Source of the DNA: Helianthus annuus
Lineage: Eukaryota; Streptophyta; Magnoliopsida; Asterales; Asteraceae
Assembly: GCF_002127325.2 (NCBI RefSeq)
Contig: NC_035436.2
Span: forward strand, 16,403,194 to 16,467,193
Length of the DNA stretch: 64,000 nt
Reading direction: 5' to 3'
This document shows, piece by piece, positions 22,655 through 33,263 of this stretch. The position numbers and the translations under genes are program-made. Every line of letters begins with the position of its first letter. The stretch's first letter is position 1. Below the pieces are notes generated by a model, which worked only from the letters and a program-made list of their open reading frames with translations, ran no database searches and was not told where the DNA came from.

Positions 22655-24195
22655 AGTGAGTGTCCCAAAACTTGACGAATCAACCTACCGGGGTAAGGAA
22701 CTTGAGGAGCCTTGGTAGGCTCTTGAATAGGAGAAGCTTTCTTTTGTTGGGGCGGTGTTGTGCTTTCCTCATTTGGCGGTGGTGGAGCTTCCTCGGAACC
22801 CACAGTACGGTTTCTTAAGGTTATTAGATGGACTTGTGCTTTTGGGTTTGTTTCGGTATTGCTTGGTAGCGCGCCTTGTTGTCTCTCGGAGAAATTTTTA
22901 GCTAGTTGATATAATTGTTTTTCAATGTTTTGTATAATAGCTTGTTGATTTCTAAAATTTGATTCCAATTGTTGAAATCGATCCGAGTTTTTCTTTTCAG
23001 TGTCGGAGAAAAGGCGAGATACAGTATCTTCAAGCCTTTCTCGTCCACCTTGTTGTTGAGGAAAATTTTGTGACTCATTTCTTGGTTGTTGAAAGTTTGC
23101 TCGTTGGTTTAGGTTTTGTTGGTTACTACTATTGCCGGGTTCTCTCCAACCAAGGTTAGGATGGTTACGCCATCCTTGGTTGTAGGTACCCGTTGGAGGA
23201 CCCGACGGCCCAGGTCTATTATCAATGTAGTTTACCGACTTTTGCTGATCGTCTGTTTCTTTCATATAACTCCAATTTTCATGTGGCACACCACACCCTT
23301 CACAAGCCATCACCGAGACCGATTTTGTCATTTCTAACTTTTTGATCTTTGAAGAGAGGGCCTCGATTTGGGCTTGTAAAGAAGTGCTTTTATCAACCTT
23401 ATGGGCGCCCGGGACAATAGATTTATTGCCTCGGGGAGTGTGCCACTGAAAATTGGTTTGAGCAATTTCCTCAATTTGATTATATATTTCATGTGGGCGG
23501 CGATTACCTAAGAGTCCCCCAGAGTTAGAGTCAAGTGTTTGTCTTGTGTGTGGCAACAACCCGTTGTAGAAAATGGATACTTGTTGCCATACCGCAAGAC
23601 CGTGATGAGGACACTTTCGCAATAGCTCCTTGAACCTTTCCCAAGTTTCATATAAGGATTCCCCGTCCTCTTGTGAATATGTATTAATTTCAGTCATTAA
23701 TTTAGCCGTTTTAGCGGGAGGGAAATACTTATATAGAAATTTTTGGGCTAGTTCATCCCAGGTGTTTACCGAACCAACTGAAAGGGCGTTGAGCCAAGCT
23801 TTTGCTCGGTCTTTTAGTGAGAAAGGAAACATTCGAAGGCGGATGGCGTCATTTGATGCTCCATTGATCCGAAAGGTATCACATATTTCCAAGAAATTAG
23901 TAATATGTAGATGGGGATCCTCGTCCGCAAGCCCATGGAAGGTTGCGGAGTTTTGAAGCATTTGTATCAAATGTGGCCGAAGTTCGAAGTTGTTAGCTTC
24001 GACATTCGGTGCATTGATAGCGGCGCCGAGATTACCCACGGTGGGACGTAGGTAATCCATGAGTGTACGTTGATCCGCCATTGGAAGTGGTTCCCCCGAA
24101 ACCTTCTCTTGGTTTTTAGCTTTAAGTCTTTTTCTGAGAAAGCGTTCGGGTTTTTCTAGAGGTTCTTTTATGTCTCTACTAGAACTGGAGCTCAC
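22651..24195 (-). CDS. gag: Gag polyprotein of the Athila-type element
   Basis: 514 residues, uninterrupted. After a basic N-terminus comes the retrotransposon gag domain: FELRPHLIQML near 72, FLEICDTFRINGAS near 105, AWLNAL near 133, and RFKELLRKCPHHGLAVW near 187. A predicted helical segment follows near 270-290. A CEGCGVPH motif near 300 is a degenerate zinc knuckle lacking its last cysteine. The C-terminus is Gln/Asn/Pro-rich and stops at PYPGRLIRQV, where Athila polyproteins normally continue into protease. Gag would form the particle; replication would need pol in trans. Confidence 0.85.
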   Translation of the reverse strand: MSSSSSRDIKEPLEKPERFLRKRLKAKNQEKVSGEPLPMADQRTLMDYLRPTVGNLGAAINAPNVEANNFELRPHLIQMLQNSATFHGLADEDPHLHITNFLEICDTFRINGASNDAIRLRMFPFSLKDRAKAWLNALSVGSVNTWDELAQKFLYKYFPPAKTAKLMTEINTYSQEDGESLYETWERFKELLRKCPHHGLAVWQQVSIFYNGLLPHTRQTLDSNSGGLLGNRRPHEIYNQIEEIAQTNFQWHTPRGNKSIVPGAHKVDKSTSLQAQIEALSSKIKKLEMTKSVSVMACEGCGVPHENWSYMKETDDQQKSVNYIDNRPGPSGPPTGTYNQGWRNHPNLGWREPGNSSNQQNLNQRANFQQPRNESQNFPQQQGGRERLEDTVSRLFSDTEKKNSDRFQQLESNFRNQQAIIQNIEKQLYQLAKNFSERQQGALPSNTETNPKAQVHLITLRNRTVGSEEAPPPPNEESTTPPQQKKASPIQEPTKAPQVPYPGRLIRQVLGHSL

Positions 24196-24582
24196 ACACT
24201 ACGTAGAGAGTTCAGATGTGGTGTCCGGTTCCAAGTCCTGCAATAAAAACAGAAAAGAATATTGGTCAGGAGGTTCACCACGGCCTTGTGCTCAGCGAAC
24301 ACGGCCCGTGGTTGGAGATACAGTGATTTTTTCGGATCTCTGTTACTGGAAAGTTGGACACGACCCCGTGTTACACCGACACGGCCCCGTGCTCAGCTCT
24401 CTGTAACTCGGAAAATAAAAAACTGCCAATGACTATGCTGGACACGGCCCGTGTTCGACCAGACACGGCCCGTGTTGAGCACTGCAGAAGCTGAAAAACT
24501 AAAAAATCTAAAAAAATTAAAAAGACAAAAAAAAGAAAAAACGAGTAGGCCGTTGATTCCTAACTTTCTTAAAATCCTTGTG
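24196..24582 (-). other. Athila-type leader between primer site and gag
   Basis: Contains three paired palindrome clusters (24277-24315, 24356-24396, 24440-24480). No other feature seen. Confidence 0.7.
24277..24480 (-). repeat. Three paired CACGG-CCCGTG clusters in the leader
   Basis: Each cluster has two 12-14-bp palindromes about 20 bp apart, e.g. ACACGGCCCGTGTT near 24441 and again at 24462. They would sit in the 5' untranslated RNA, where they can form tandem hairpins. Confidence 0.9.
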
Positions 24583-24600
24583 TCCCCGTCAGCGGCGCCA
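24583..24600 (-). other. Primer binding site (tRNA-Asp type)
   Basis: Minus-strand TGGCGCCGCTGACGGGGA, nine bases from the LTR edge. This TGGCGCC-type site is characteristic of Athila elements. Confidence 0.85.
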
Positions 24601-25010
24601 AAAACTTAATGTGCGTGAAGTGTGTTATATTTTAGGTATATATTTTAAGCCCTTTTTACACTTTTTTGCCAAGTTTTAAATTTATAAAACACGATATTTA
24701 CTAACACTAAACACACATATGGGCAAGTGCACCCATCGTGGACGTAGTATAGTGTTGGTAAGATACCGAGGTCATCCAAGGACACAAGAGCTTTTAGTAC
24801 CGGTTTATCCTCAACGTCTAATCAAATCAAAATGTTAGAAAAAAGGTTTTTAAACTAGAAAAATAAAACTAACTAAAATGCTGAAAATAAAATAAAAATA
24901 AAAACAGATAGACAAGATGAATCACTTGGATCCGACTCGTGTATGGTGTAACCTTTGATTATTATCGCACTTTTGCACTTGTTTAAGAGATTATCTTAGT
25001 TATTGTAGTA

Positions 25011-25248
25011 GGCCCCTCTTTTGAAGGCGACGTTACCCTCAACCCAGTAGTTTGAGTCATCAAGGATACAATCCTAACGGGTCGGATTATTGAAAGATAA
25101 TTAATTAAGTTATTAATGCATAATGTGTAGGCCCCTCTTTTGAAGGCGACATTACCCTCAGCTAAGTAGTCTGAGTCAGCAGGGATACAGTCCTAAGTAG
25201 TTGGGTTAAAGTTTTAATAGTAGTTTAACTTATGAGGAGATCAAAGAG
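25011..25248. repeat. 119-bp tandem duplication in the Athila-type LTR
   Basis: Two units (25011-25129, 25130-25248), each starting GGCCCCTCTTTTGAAGGCGA or the same minus one base, about 80% alike. Confidence 0.8.
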
Positions 25249-25802
25249 TTTGGACCCCCTCCATCCAATACCCTAGGGTATTGAAGGAGGTCCTACTAAA
25301 TTTGACCCAGGTCCTTTGCAGGATCTATACACTGAACAATGGCAAGACTCTTACCAAACCGTTCCCTTAACCCCCGACCAGGTAGCCAATATACCTCCAT
25401 ATAGACCGTGGAGATATGAATGGTGAAAATCTTTTATTTTATATAGACAGTAAAATAATGTCAAGACACCACGGACAAACGATAAGGAAGAATCACCTTC
25501 AACATAAGAAACTAGTAATTAAAGTCATTAATACAAAACCAATTAAAAAGTGCAAAAGATTAAAAATAAAAAGTATTACACTAGACACTTGTCTTCACCA
25601 AGTGATGTAAGAGACTTCGGCAAACATGGCCTTTGATTGTCAAGAACTCTTACGATCAATCTTGGATCCCGAGACGACTCGCACACTCTATGATGGACAA
25701 TGGATGATGGTGGTGGATGATGGTGTTGTGATGGTGGTGGGTGGTGGCTGAAGTGTGAGAGAGGTGGTGTGCCAAGGGTGAGTTGCAAGAGCTCCAAGCA
25801 CT

Positions 25803-25814
25803 CCTATTTATAGG
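25803..25814 (-). promoter_or_regulatory. LTR TATA box
   Basis: Minus-strand CCTATAAATAGG. The identical 12-mer is the TATA box of the Tekay-B LTRs. The nearest paired palindrome is about 15 bp upstream. Confidence 0.75.
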
Positions 25815-25828
25815 CTGAACAGTAGCTC

Positions 25829-26053
25829 GGGCACGGCCCCGTGTCCATTGGGCACGGCCCCGTGTCCAACTTTGTCTCTCTCTTCATTAATTGTAATTCG
25901 CAATTACAATAAATGCGCCCGCAGGATGTTTGACCACGCCCCCGTGTCCGCCGGGCATGGCCCCGTGGTGAGCAGTAGAAGCTTCTATGAGTTTGTCTTT
26001 TCTGCTGACACTTGGGCACGGCCCCGTGCTCACCGAGCACGGGGCGTGTTCAG
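25829..26053 (-). repeat. Three paired CACGGCCCCGTG clusters upstream of the TATA box
   Basis: Clusters at 25829-25870, 25932-25970 and 26014-26053, all upstream of the TATA box on the minus strand. The last corresponds to 20423-20460 in the truncated LTR, where several palindrome bases have mutated. Confidence 0.9.
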
Positions 26054-26298
26054 TTTGCTGCCTTTTTGTTTTTGCTTGGGAAGATGCTGTCGGGGGATCA
26101 GGCATGCCACGTTTATTCCTTTTCTTGTATTTATGTTAGATTTAGCTGCCTTTTTGCTTCTTTTGTTCATTTGAGCTCGTTTAATCCTGAAAATACAAAA
26201 GGAAGAGAAAAACATACTTTTTCCAACATTAGTACTAAAAAGGGGTTAGTTTTATGCCACATTTGATGTAATTTATATGTTGCATTTTGTGCACATCA

Positions 26299-27508
26299 GC
26301 ATTCTAACCGAATAACTCCGTATTTAAAACATGTATAAGTTGTTTTTTATGTTATTAGTAACTTATTTACTTAGAGTTGTTTTTTAACTTGAGGTATTAA
26401 TAGATTTTATTCGTGTTGATTATTTATTAAACAAATAAAATATTAAACGAATATTATAAAGTTGTTTGTTTGACAAAATTAATAAATATGAAGAGTAGCA
26501 GAATTGTATTTGTTATTTGTTGTCAATCAATCTTGGTCATAAAAACATTTACCGATTCTATATTATTACACAAACAATCTTATCAATAAACTAATTTTTG
26601 AAACGTAAAGACCTACTAGATTGTTGTATGAATTATAATACACTTTATTGTTTTGCATTCTCATAATACAAGGAAATGTCAAAAAGACTAAATGCTCAAA
26701 TTCGTTGTTCTTCTAAAAAACCTATCAATGTTGATACATCAAATAGGAAGTTTTATTTATCATCCACATGTTTTATTTTTAAAATATAATGTAACACAGG
26801 TAAAATAACAAAAATACAACATATGACAAACTCCTTGGTATGTGATAAGGAAAGAACTTTTTTTAATCTATCATTTTGGATGCTATGATATATATTACCT
26901 TAACGTATACGTTATTAATGTGTTTTCTAACTTTAACTTTTCAAAAAAAAAATTATTTCTTGCGACTTGTACCCCTAGCAATGCTTATACTAACGTTGCC
27001 GATAGATGTAAATTTAAAAAGCAATATTTGGATTATCTAGATCCAAATCATACCTAAACAATATATTCTATCAAGATATCATCATCAAATAATAATATTG
27101 TACAATAACTTAACTAAATCTAATTCATCAACGAATTAAATAATGTTTATCCTCATCGTTTAAAATGGGTTTACAATGTATTGCAATTTATTTATTAGAC
27201 ATTTTACAGTCTCGAACATAAAACTTTAGAGTACGTATGTAACTAAAATTGGATTTTAATACGTCTTAATTCTATCACATTTTAATTAAGATTCTTAATT
27301 CTATCACATTTTAATTAAGATTATATTAATAATTTTGTGATTCCAATACGCCTTACCTCTCTAATATTTTAATAAATAAATAGCATATCAAAGTTTGTTT
27401 TTTTAAAAACATATCTTAACAACTATATATGTAATACACAGATCTAGTGTAATGATACACGAGATTGTTTAAAGATATAATTTTTTTTGTTATATATTTA
27501 GTCCATAA
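26299..27508. other. AT-rich intergenic stretch
   Basis: No gene or element recognised. A ~33-bp unit with ATCACATTTTAATTAAGAT is duplicated at 27268-27325. Confidence 0.6.
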
Positions 27509-27914
27509 GGCTAGGAGTTGGCTAGAAAGTCCAAATTTCCTAAAAAGTGTAGAAAGTCATAAAACACCAAATTGTCAACCATAAAACACACTAAAAACCC
27601 ACAAATAACAAAATGAAGATTAATAAAACATCATATATATGGGTTGTGTTTTTTGTTTTGGATGATAAGGCTCTGATTATCGAATAACAAATATTATTGT
27701 GTTTTATGTTGATTAGCATGTTGTGTTTTATATTCATAGTTCTACGATTGTGTGTTTTAAGTTTTTATGAACTATTATGGTTTGAATATGGTGTTTTAGT
27801 AATTTTCACTCTGTTATTTGTGGGTTTTAGGTGTGTTTTATGGCTGAAATTAGAGTGTTTTATGACTTTTTATACTTTTTAGGAAATTTGGACTTTCTAG
27901 CCGAACCCCACCCT
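27509..27914. mobile_element. 406-bp MULE-type MITE
   Basis: Perfect 9-bp target duplication AGTCCATAA (27500-27508 and 27915-27923). Ends are GGCTAGGAGTTGGCTAGAAA and the inverse of AGGGTGGGGTTCGGCTAGAAA. Pairing then continues nearly perfectly through CCAAATTTCCTAAAAAGT and GTCATAAAACAC. The interior is AT-rich without coding capacity. Confidence 0.9.
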
Positions 27915-28084
27915 AGTCCATAAAACAATACGTATTCAACTCGTTTAATACTCGGGGTTTTAAGCTAGTTTTATTATATTTATATTCTTCTATTCAATTC
28001 ATAATTATAGGTTTAATTATATTTATGGCTTACCACCCAGGGCTCATTCTTTCATGGGTTAAAAATTTATTATATATATATATA

Positions 28085-28619
28085 GGGAAAGGTTCGTTTG
28101 AGAAGAAATTTAATGTGAGAAGAAAGAGCATATTAGTAAAATACTATTTCATTTATAACTCATATCATTAATTTTTTTCTCTTTAATTAATTAATCAACT
28201 AATCATTAATTATCCTACATATAATCTACAAAACCTACACATATCAAAAGTTTCCTAAATATACCCTACACATTATATAATTTTTTCCTACACAGTCGAA
28301 ATTAATCCTACACACCTCGAAATATATCATACACAACTCGTAATTTATCTTACACAACTAATAATTTATTCTACACTTTAAATTAAGTTGTTTTTTTAAT
28401 TTGAAAAAAAAAATATTTTTTGAAAAGGAGTTACAAGTTTAATTTAGTTGGTTATTAAAGGGGAAGAATACAAATTAATGATTTATGTAAGTTTACCAAT
28501 ATACACTTATATTAAAATTAAATGCAAATATTAAATAAGTAAAATAAAACATTCTTATTGGTTGAAACTTTTTCTTTTTTCTTCTTACAAAAAAATTCTT
28601 CTCATTTGAACCCTCCACT
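28085..28619. mobile_element. TIR element in a (TA)n tract
   Basis: Left GGGAAAGGTTCGTTTGAGAA, right inverse TTCTCATTTGAACCCTCCAC. TATATATATA borders both sides. The interior has several 'ctacacaa...' short repeats and no ORF. Confidence 0.8.
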
Positions 28620-28629
28620 ATATATATAT

Positions 28630-29009
28630 AGGATAAAGATCATTACAAAACACTAATTATTGCGAGAACCAAAAGAACAACTCTAAATCACTAAATTTTG
28701 GGATTTAAGGTTCATATTTCTTAAATTTGATGTTTCTTACATTCATATGTGTATTATATATACATAAATAATCATATATTTTTCCTTACACATAGTCTAC
28801 ATACATGTAGGTAATTTAGCCTATACATAACCTACATGTGTGTAGGTTATTTAAAAATGAAGATTTTTCATATTTTGTTTTAAATTCCAGTGTGAGAAAC
28901 AATAAATCTTACATTTATAACATTTTCATTTACTTTTTAGGTTTTTTAGATTGAAAAAATGAGTAATTCATTTTATTCTGCGTGTTCTCGCAATATTTAG
29001 TGTTCTGCA
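28630..29009. mobile_element. TIR element in (TA)n, family shared with 61990-62381 (copy 1)
   Basis: Starts GGATAAAGATCATTACAAAA and ends ATATTTAGTGTTCTGCAT. The subterminal ACACTAATTATTGCGAGAAC pairs with the right side. Only (TA) about ten bases long separates it from the previous element. It aligns along its whole length with 61990-62381. An internal TACATACATGTAGGTA palindrome is conserved between copies. Confidence 0.85.
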
Positions 29010-29011
29010 TA

Positions 29012-29057
<46 letters not shown>

Positions 29058-31525
29058 GGGGATCGCTAAAATGAAAACCACCTCTAGTTGTAAAAACTAT
29101 GGGAACCACTTTCTAGCCTTTGGATCAACAAGATCAATGGATGAGATTAAAAGTAACAAAAATTAATATTAAATAGATTTTGTCTTATTATGTCTTTATT
29201 ATTTTAATCCAAAAGGGTATTTAAGTAAAATAACTCTTTTTTTGTCTTTTTCCTTTATTATTTTTTATTACTTTTTTGTTTTATTATATTACTTTTTAGT
29301 CTTATTATATTACTTTTTATTATTTTAAAAAAAAATTTTAGTAAAAACATTTTTAAATTCAAATTTTTTAATAAAGACAATTTTTTTTGCGGGCCGGTTT
29401 TTCCACGCCGGGTTTTTTCAACCGCCGTTTTTACGCGCCGTTTTTTAACGCCGTTTTTTTAATGCGACGTTTTTTTAACGCGCCGTTTTTTAACGCCGTT
29501 TTTTACGCGCCGTTTTTTTAACGCCATTTTTTACGCGCCGTTTTTTAACGCCGTTTTTTAACACGCCGTTTTAACGTCCCGTTTTACGCGCCGTTTTTTT
29601 ACGCCCCGTTTTTTTCACGCCGTTTATGCGACCGGGTTTTTTTACGTCCCGTTTTCATGAACGCCGTTTTTTTAACGCGACGTTTTTTTAACGCGCCGTT
29701 TTTTTTAACACGCCGTTTTAGCGTCCCGTTTTTATTTGCCGTTCAAACGGCCCGTTTTACGCGCCGTTTTTTTACGCCCCGTTTAAATTCAGATTTTTTT
29801 TTAAAAAAAAATTATACTTTTTACAATTTAAGATTTACGTTAAACTTTTTACGTTTTACGTTTTTTTGACGCGCCGTTTTTAACGCCGTTTTTTAACACG
29901 CGTTTTTTACGCGCCGTTTTTTTAACTCCATTTTTTACGCGCCGTTTTTTTAACGCCGTTTTTTTAACGCCGTTTTTTTAAACGCCGTTTTTTTTATGCG
30001 CCGTTTTTTTAACGCCGTTTTTTACATGTTTTTACACGTCGTTTTAACGCGCCGTTTTTTACACGTTTTTTTGCGCGTCGGTTTTATGCTCTGTCTCCGC
30101 CCAACTTTTTTTACGCCTCGTTTTGCCCAACTTTTTCTACGCCCTGTTTAGCCCCGTTTTTTACGTTCCGTATTTTACGGCCCGTTTTTTTACGAGCGTT
30201 TTTTTTACGGAACGTAAAAAAGTTTTACGTTAACGTTTTTTACGTTTTTACGGATTACGCGCCGTTTTTTTACGTTTTACGCGCCGGTTTTTACGTTAAC
30301 GTTTTTTTACGTTTTACGCGCCGGTTTTTTACGTTTTACGTATAACTTTTTATGTTTTACTAAAATTTTTTACGTTTTACGTAAAACTTTTTACGTAGAA
30401 CTTTGTACTTTTTACGTTTTGCATTTTACGTTATAACTTTTTACGTTTTACGTTTTACGTAAAACTTTTACGATTTACGTTTTACGTAAAACTTTTTATG
30501 ATTTACGTTTTACAAACGCACCCAGAAATCGCAAACTCGAGAGGTGTCTCAGATATATTGTTATCATCATCGACGCCTCAAAAAAAAACCCAACAAATAA
30601 AAATAAAAAAAACGAGTGGAATCTTAAAAAATACGATGTTTTGGCTCAGATTTTTCCGATAATCAGAGGCTGCAAGAAGGGTTGCAGGTTCAAAAACCTA
30701 CCCTCCACCATCCTTGCCGCGCACTCGTCATCAAAATATACGGGTTTTTTTTTTGCATCATCATCGCCCAAAAAATCCAAAACGGATCAAAACCCACATA
30801 TTCAAACATGCAAACCCACCTGATGAACATCATTCAAAACACATTCAACATGTTCAAACAGATTCCAAACATTAAAAAAGGCAGCAGATACAACCGATTT
30901 AAACATCCAAAACCACCATGAACATCACTCAAACCCCAAGATTCAAACCCAAAAAATACCCAAGATTCATACCCAAAAAAAAAACCCAGATTCAACATAT
31001 TAAAAAAGCACCTGATTCAAACCCCAAGATTCAAACCCCAAGATTCAAACCCAAAAAAAACCCAGATTCAAACCCATCAACATACACAAACATATTCAAA
31101 CCAACAAAAAACACTTACCAATAAAAACCATCAAGAAAGTCCAAACCACAAAGATTCAAAACCCAGATTCACCTGAATCAACAGAAACAAAAAGCACTAG
31201 ATTCACCCCACCCCCTTCACCCCGTCACACACCACCACCATCGTCGGGAGGAGACCGGAACCTCCGCCGCTCACGGCGGCGCTGCCGTCGACTCACCACC
31301 CAGCCGTCGAACCGCCACCACCCACCACAACATCAAATCAGAGTTCACCAACTCCCACCACCGAACAAACACCTCCCACCATCGCCTCGCCACCGAACAA
31401 AATCACCGATCGCATGCCGTAACCAAACCCTAGATCTAGAAAAAACAACAAATCGGCAACAGATGTGTTTGGATTAGGGTTTACCGGACTCGTTGTGGGC
31501 GGACTCGATGTGGCCAGAGTCATCG
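29058..31525. mobile_element. Left part of a (TA)n-inserted element with CG-rich array; right end not found
   Basis: Starts GGGGATCGCTAAAATGAAAA then CCACCTCTAGTTGTAAAAAC, directly after (TA)n. This end matches the foldback at 37400 (GCTAGAATGAGAACCACCCC). I see no inverse copy before 31525, so the right terminus is lost or lies in the next element (to 31984). The interior holds the ACGCGCCGTTTTTT array (29390-30320), degenerate TTTTACGTTTTACG repeats to about 30510, GATTCAAACCC repeats (30910-31160), and a CCACC-rich stretch (31200-31400). No recognisable gene. Confidence 0.5.
29390..30320. repeat. CpG-rich ACGCGCCGTTTTTT(A) tandem array
   Basis: Several dozen imperfect units of about 14-17 bp, alternating T runs with ACGCC or ACGCGCCG cores. 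Very rich in CpG inside otherwise AT-rich DNA. It grades into TTTACGTTTTACG repeats to the right. Confidence 0.9.
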
Positions 31526-31976
31526 ACAACGATCCATTAGGAACCACCCTTTATTGCGAGAATCGCGAGAACAATGTGAACACAACCAAAAATGCCTAAA
31601 AATAGCTAAAAACACACATTTTTTTATATTTTTTATAAAAAAATCGCTACTTTTAGTAGAAAAAAAACATTTTTTTTCCTACTAAAAGTAGCGATTTTAA
31701 CATAAAAAATATTAAAAAAAAATTAGATTTTTATTTTATTTTTTTAGGTTTTTTGGGGGTTTAGTTTTTAGCATTTTAGCTTGGGGGGGGGGGGGGGGTT
31801 AGGTTTTTAGAGGGGGGGGGGGTTAGTTTTTTTTAGGTTTTTTGGGGGGTTTTAGTTTTTAGAATTTAGCTTGGGGGGGGGGTTAGGTTTTTTAGGGTTT
31901 TTTTTTTAGGTTTTTTAGCTATTTTAGGTTGTGTTCTCCTTGGTTCTCGCAATAAAGGTGGTTCTCGCATAAACCT

Positions 31977-31984
<8 letters not shown>
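31526..31984. mobile_element. Foldback/TIR element with G-run interior before (TA)n
   Basis: Left GGAACCACCCTTTATTGCGAGAA (from about 31540, shown in part) pairs with right GGTTCTCGCAATAAAGGTGG, which continues to TTACCC at 31984 and then (TA)n. The extreme left 15 bp do not pair. The interior mirrors AAAATCGCTACTTTT and has G-runs (31770-31890), the complement of the C-run interior at 1318-2177, so the two are probably one family. Confidence 0.7.
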
Positions 31985-32019
<35 letters not shown>

Positions 32020-32022
<3 letters not shown>

Positions 32023-32440
32023 CGAGAGAGCCAGAATCATTTCAGAACCATAAATATTTACAGAACTCGCAGAACTCCTAATAAACAATCTTTTTATTTA
32101 TATATGTTTATGTTTAGGATAATTTTATCATTTATTATGTGTATTTTTATGATTACATACATTTTAAGAGTAATTTTATTATTTTTTATATGTAATTTTA
32201 TAATTACACATATGTAAACTAGTTTTTTTTACATATATATAATTAGTTATGACACATATATATAATTTTGGCAATTAAACATATGTAAACTACTTTTAAC
32301 ATGTATGTAATCAAAGAAATACATATAATAGATGATAAAAAAATCCTAAATACAAAAACTTATTTATAAAATGATTGTTTATTAGGAGTTCTGAAAGTTC
32401 GGTAGTTATTTAGAGTTCTGAAATGAACTCAAAAATTGAG
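32020..32440. mobile_element. TIR element next to (TA)n
   Basis: Left TCATTTCAGAACCATAAATA (from about 32038, shown in part), then CAGAACTCCTAATAAACAATC. The right side has GATTGTTTATTAGGAGTTCTG and AGAGTTCTGAAATGA. The AT-rich interior is also partly symmetric. Confidence 0.75.
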
Positions 32441-32915
32441 GATCCTGTAAAAAAGAGTTTGAGTGTGAGAAATATTGTGGGGCTAACATGTGTCATTGAG
32501 TTATATTAATTTAAAAGGGTAAAAAAGTAATTTACTCAATAATTCCATTAAATGATAAATATTCCCATAACCGCCTGAGAGTTATTTTAGGCTTCTGATT
32601 TTTTTTTTAAGATTTTTTAAGAATCTGTGATTTATTTGTCATCTCGTATAAATCTTTAAAATCGCAAGAAGTTATCATCATCATTGTAATACTGTTTCTT
32701 TTCTGTTCTGTGCGAAATTCTATCGTGTGGTGTTTTAAACCTGCATTCATGTTGTTTTAAACCTGCAATCTGGTATGTGTATACTTTTTTCACATAACAA
32801 AACCAAAATATGTGTATATTTTTTTCTATTCGTCCATGGCTCCTGAATTTTTAGCGACTAGAACTTTTAGGGACGATACTTTTGTGGCCAATTAATTTTT
32901 ATCTACAAAATATCC

Positions 32916-32964
<49 letters not shown>

Positions 32965-33263
32965 TGTTTTTATTTTTACTCAATAACAGATACTAGTTAG
33001 TGGCCAGTCAACCACGTTCCCAAAGTTTTGGAATTATATAACCAATTTGATTAAGTTATTTTGAGTATTTGTAAGTCATAATTCCGAAATGTAAACATTA
33101 GTTTGGTTTCAAGAGGATACTGGTGAGAACAAGTTGTTAGAAAGAGACGTTAGAGAGAGAGAGATTTGAAAGAGATGGTTGAGAGAGAGGATCTGAAATA
33201 AGTATCATTTTATATATTTTTAATATTTTAATTTTTTTGTTTTACTTATTAAATATATTTAAA
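32441..33263. other. Fragment related to the 62459-63346 element, plus simple repeats
   Basis: 32441-32600 aligns with 62459-62600 (GAGTGTGAGAAATATTGTGG, CATGTGTC, AATTTAAAAGGGTAAA, CCATAACCGCC). After that similarity is lost. An (ATT)n run lies at 32911-32965 and a GAGAGA-rich stretch at 33150-33200. No gene. Confidence 0.55.

Larger units (their letters stand above)
20377..26298 (-). mobile_element. Athila-type LTR retrotransposon, gag only, 3' LTR truncated
   Basis: Coding strand is minus. The 5' LTR is 24610-26298, the tRNA-Asp-type primer site 24583-24600, gag 22651-24195, a polypurine tract 20707-20723, then only the first 330 bp of the 3' LTR (20377-20706). Protease, reverse transcriptase, RNase H and integrase are missing. 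Gag sequence and primer type match the Athila lineage. Target duplications cannot be checked because the left LTR end is lost. Confidence 0.85.
24610..26298 (-). repeat. Athila-type 5' LTR, 1,689 bp
   Basis: On the minus strand it runs from TGATGTGC (26298) to CACGCACA (24610). It contains a TATA box (25803-25814), paired palindromes upstream of it (25829-26053), and a tandem duplication (25011-25248). The GGGCAAGTGCACCCATCG sequence at about 24721 is typical of the distal LTR of such elements. Short ORFs inside are chance frames. Confidence 0.85.

Noticed and set aside
30641..31124. Lys/Pro-rich ORFs
   Set aside because: Translations of GATTCAAACCC simple repeats without conserved content.
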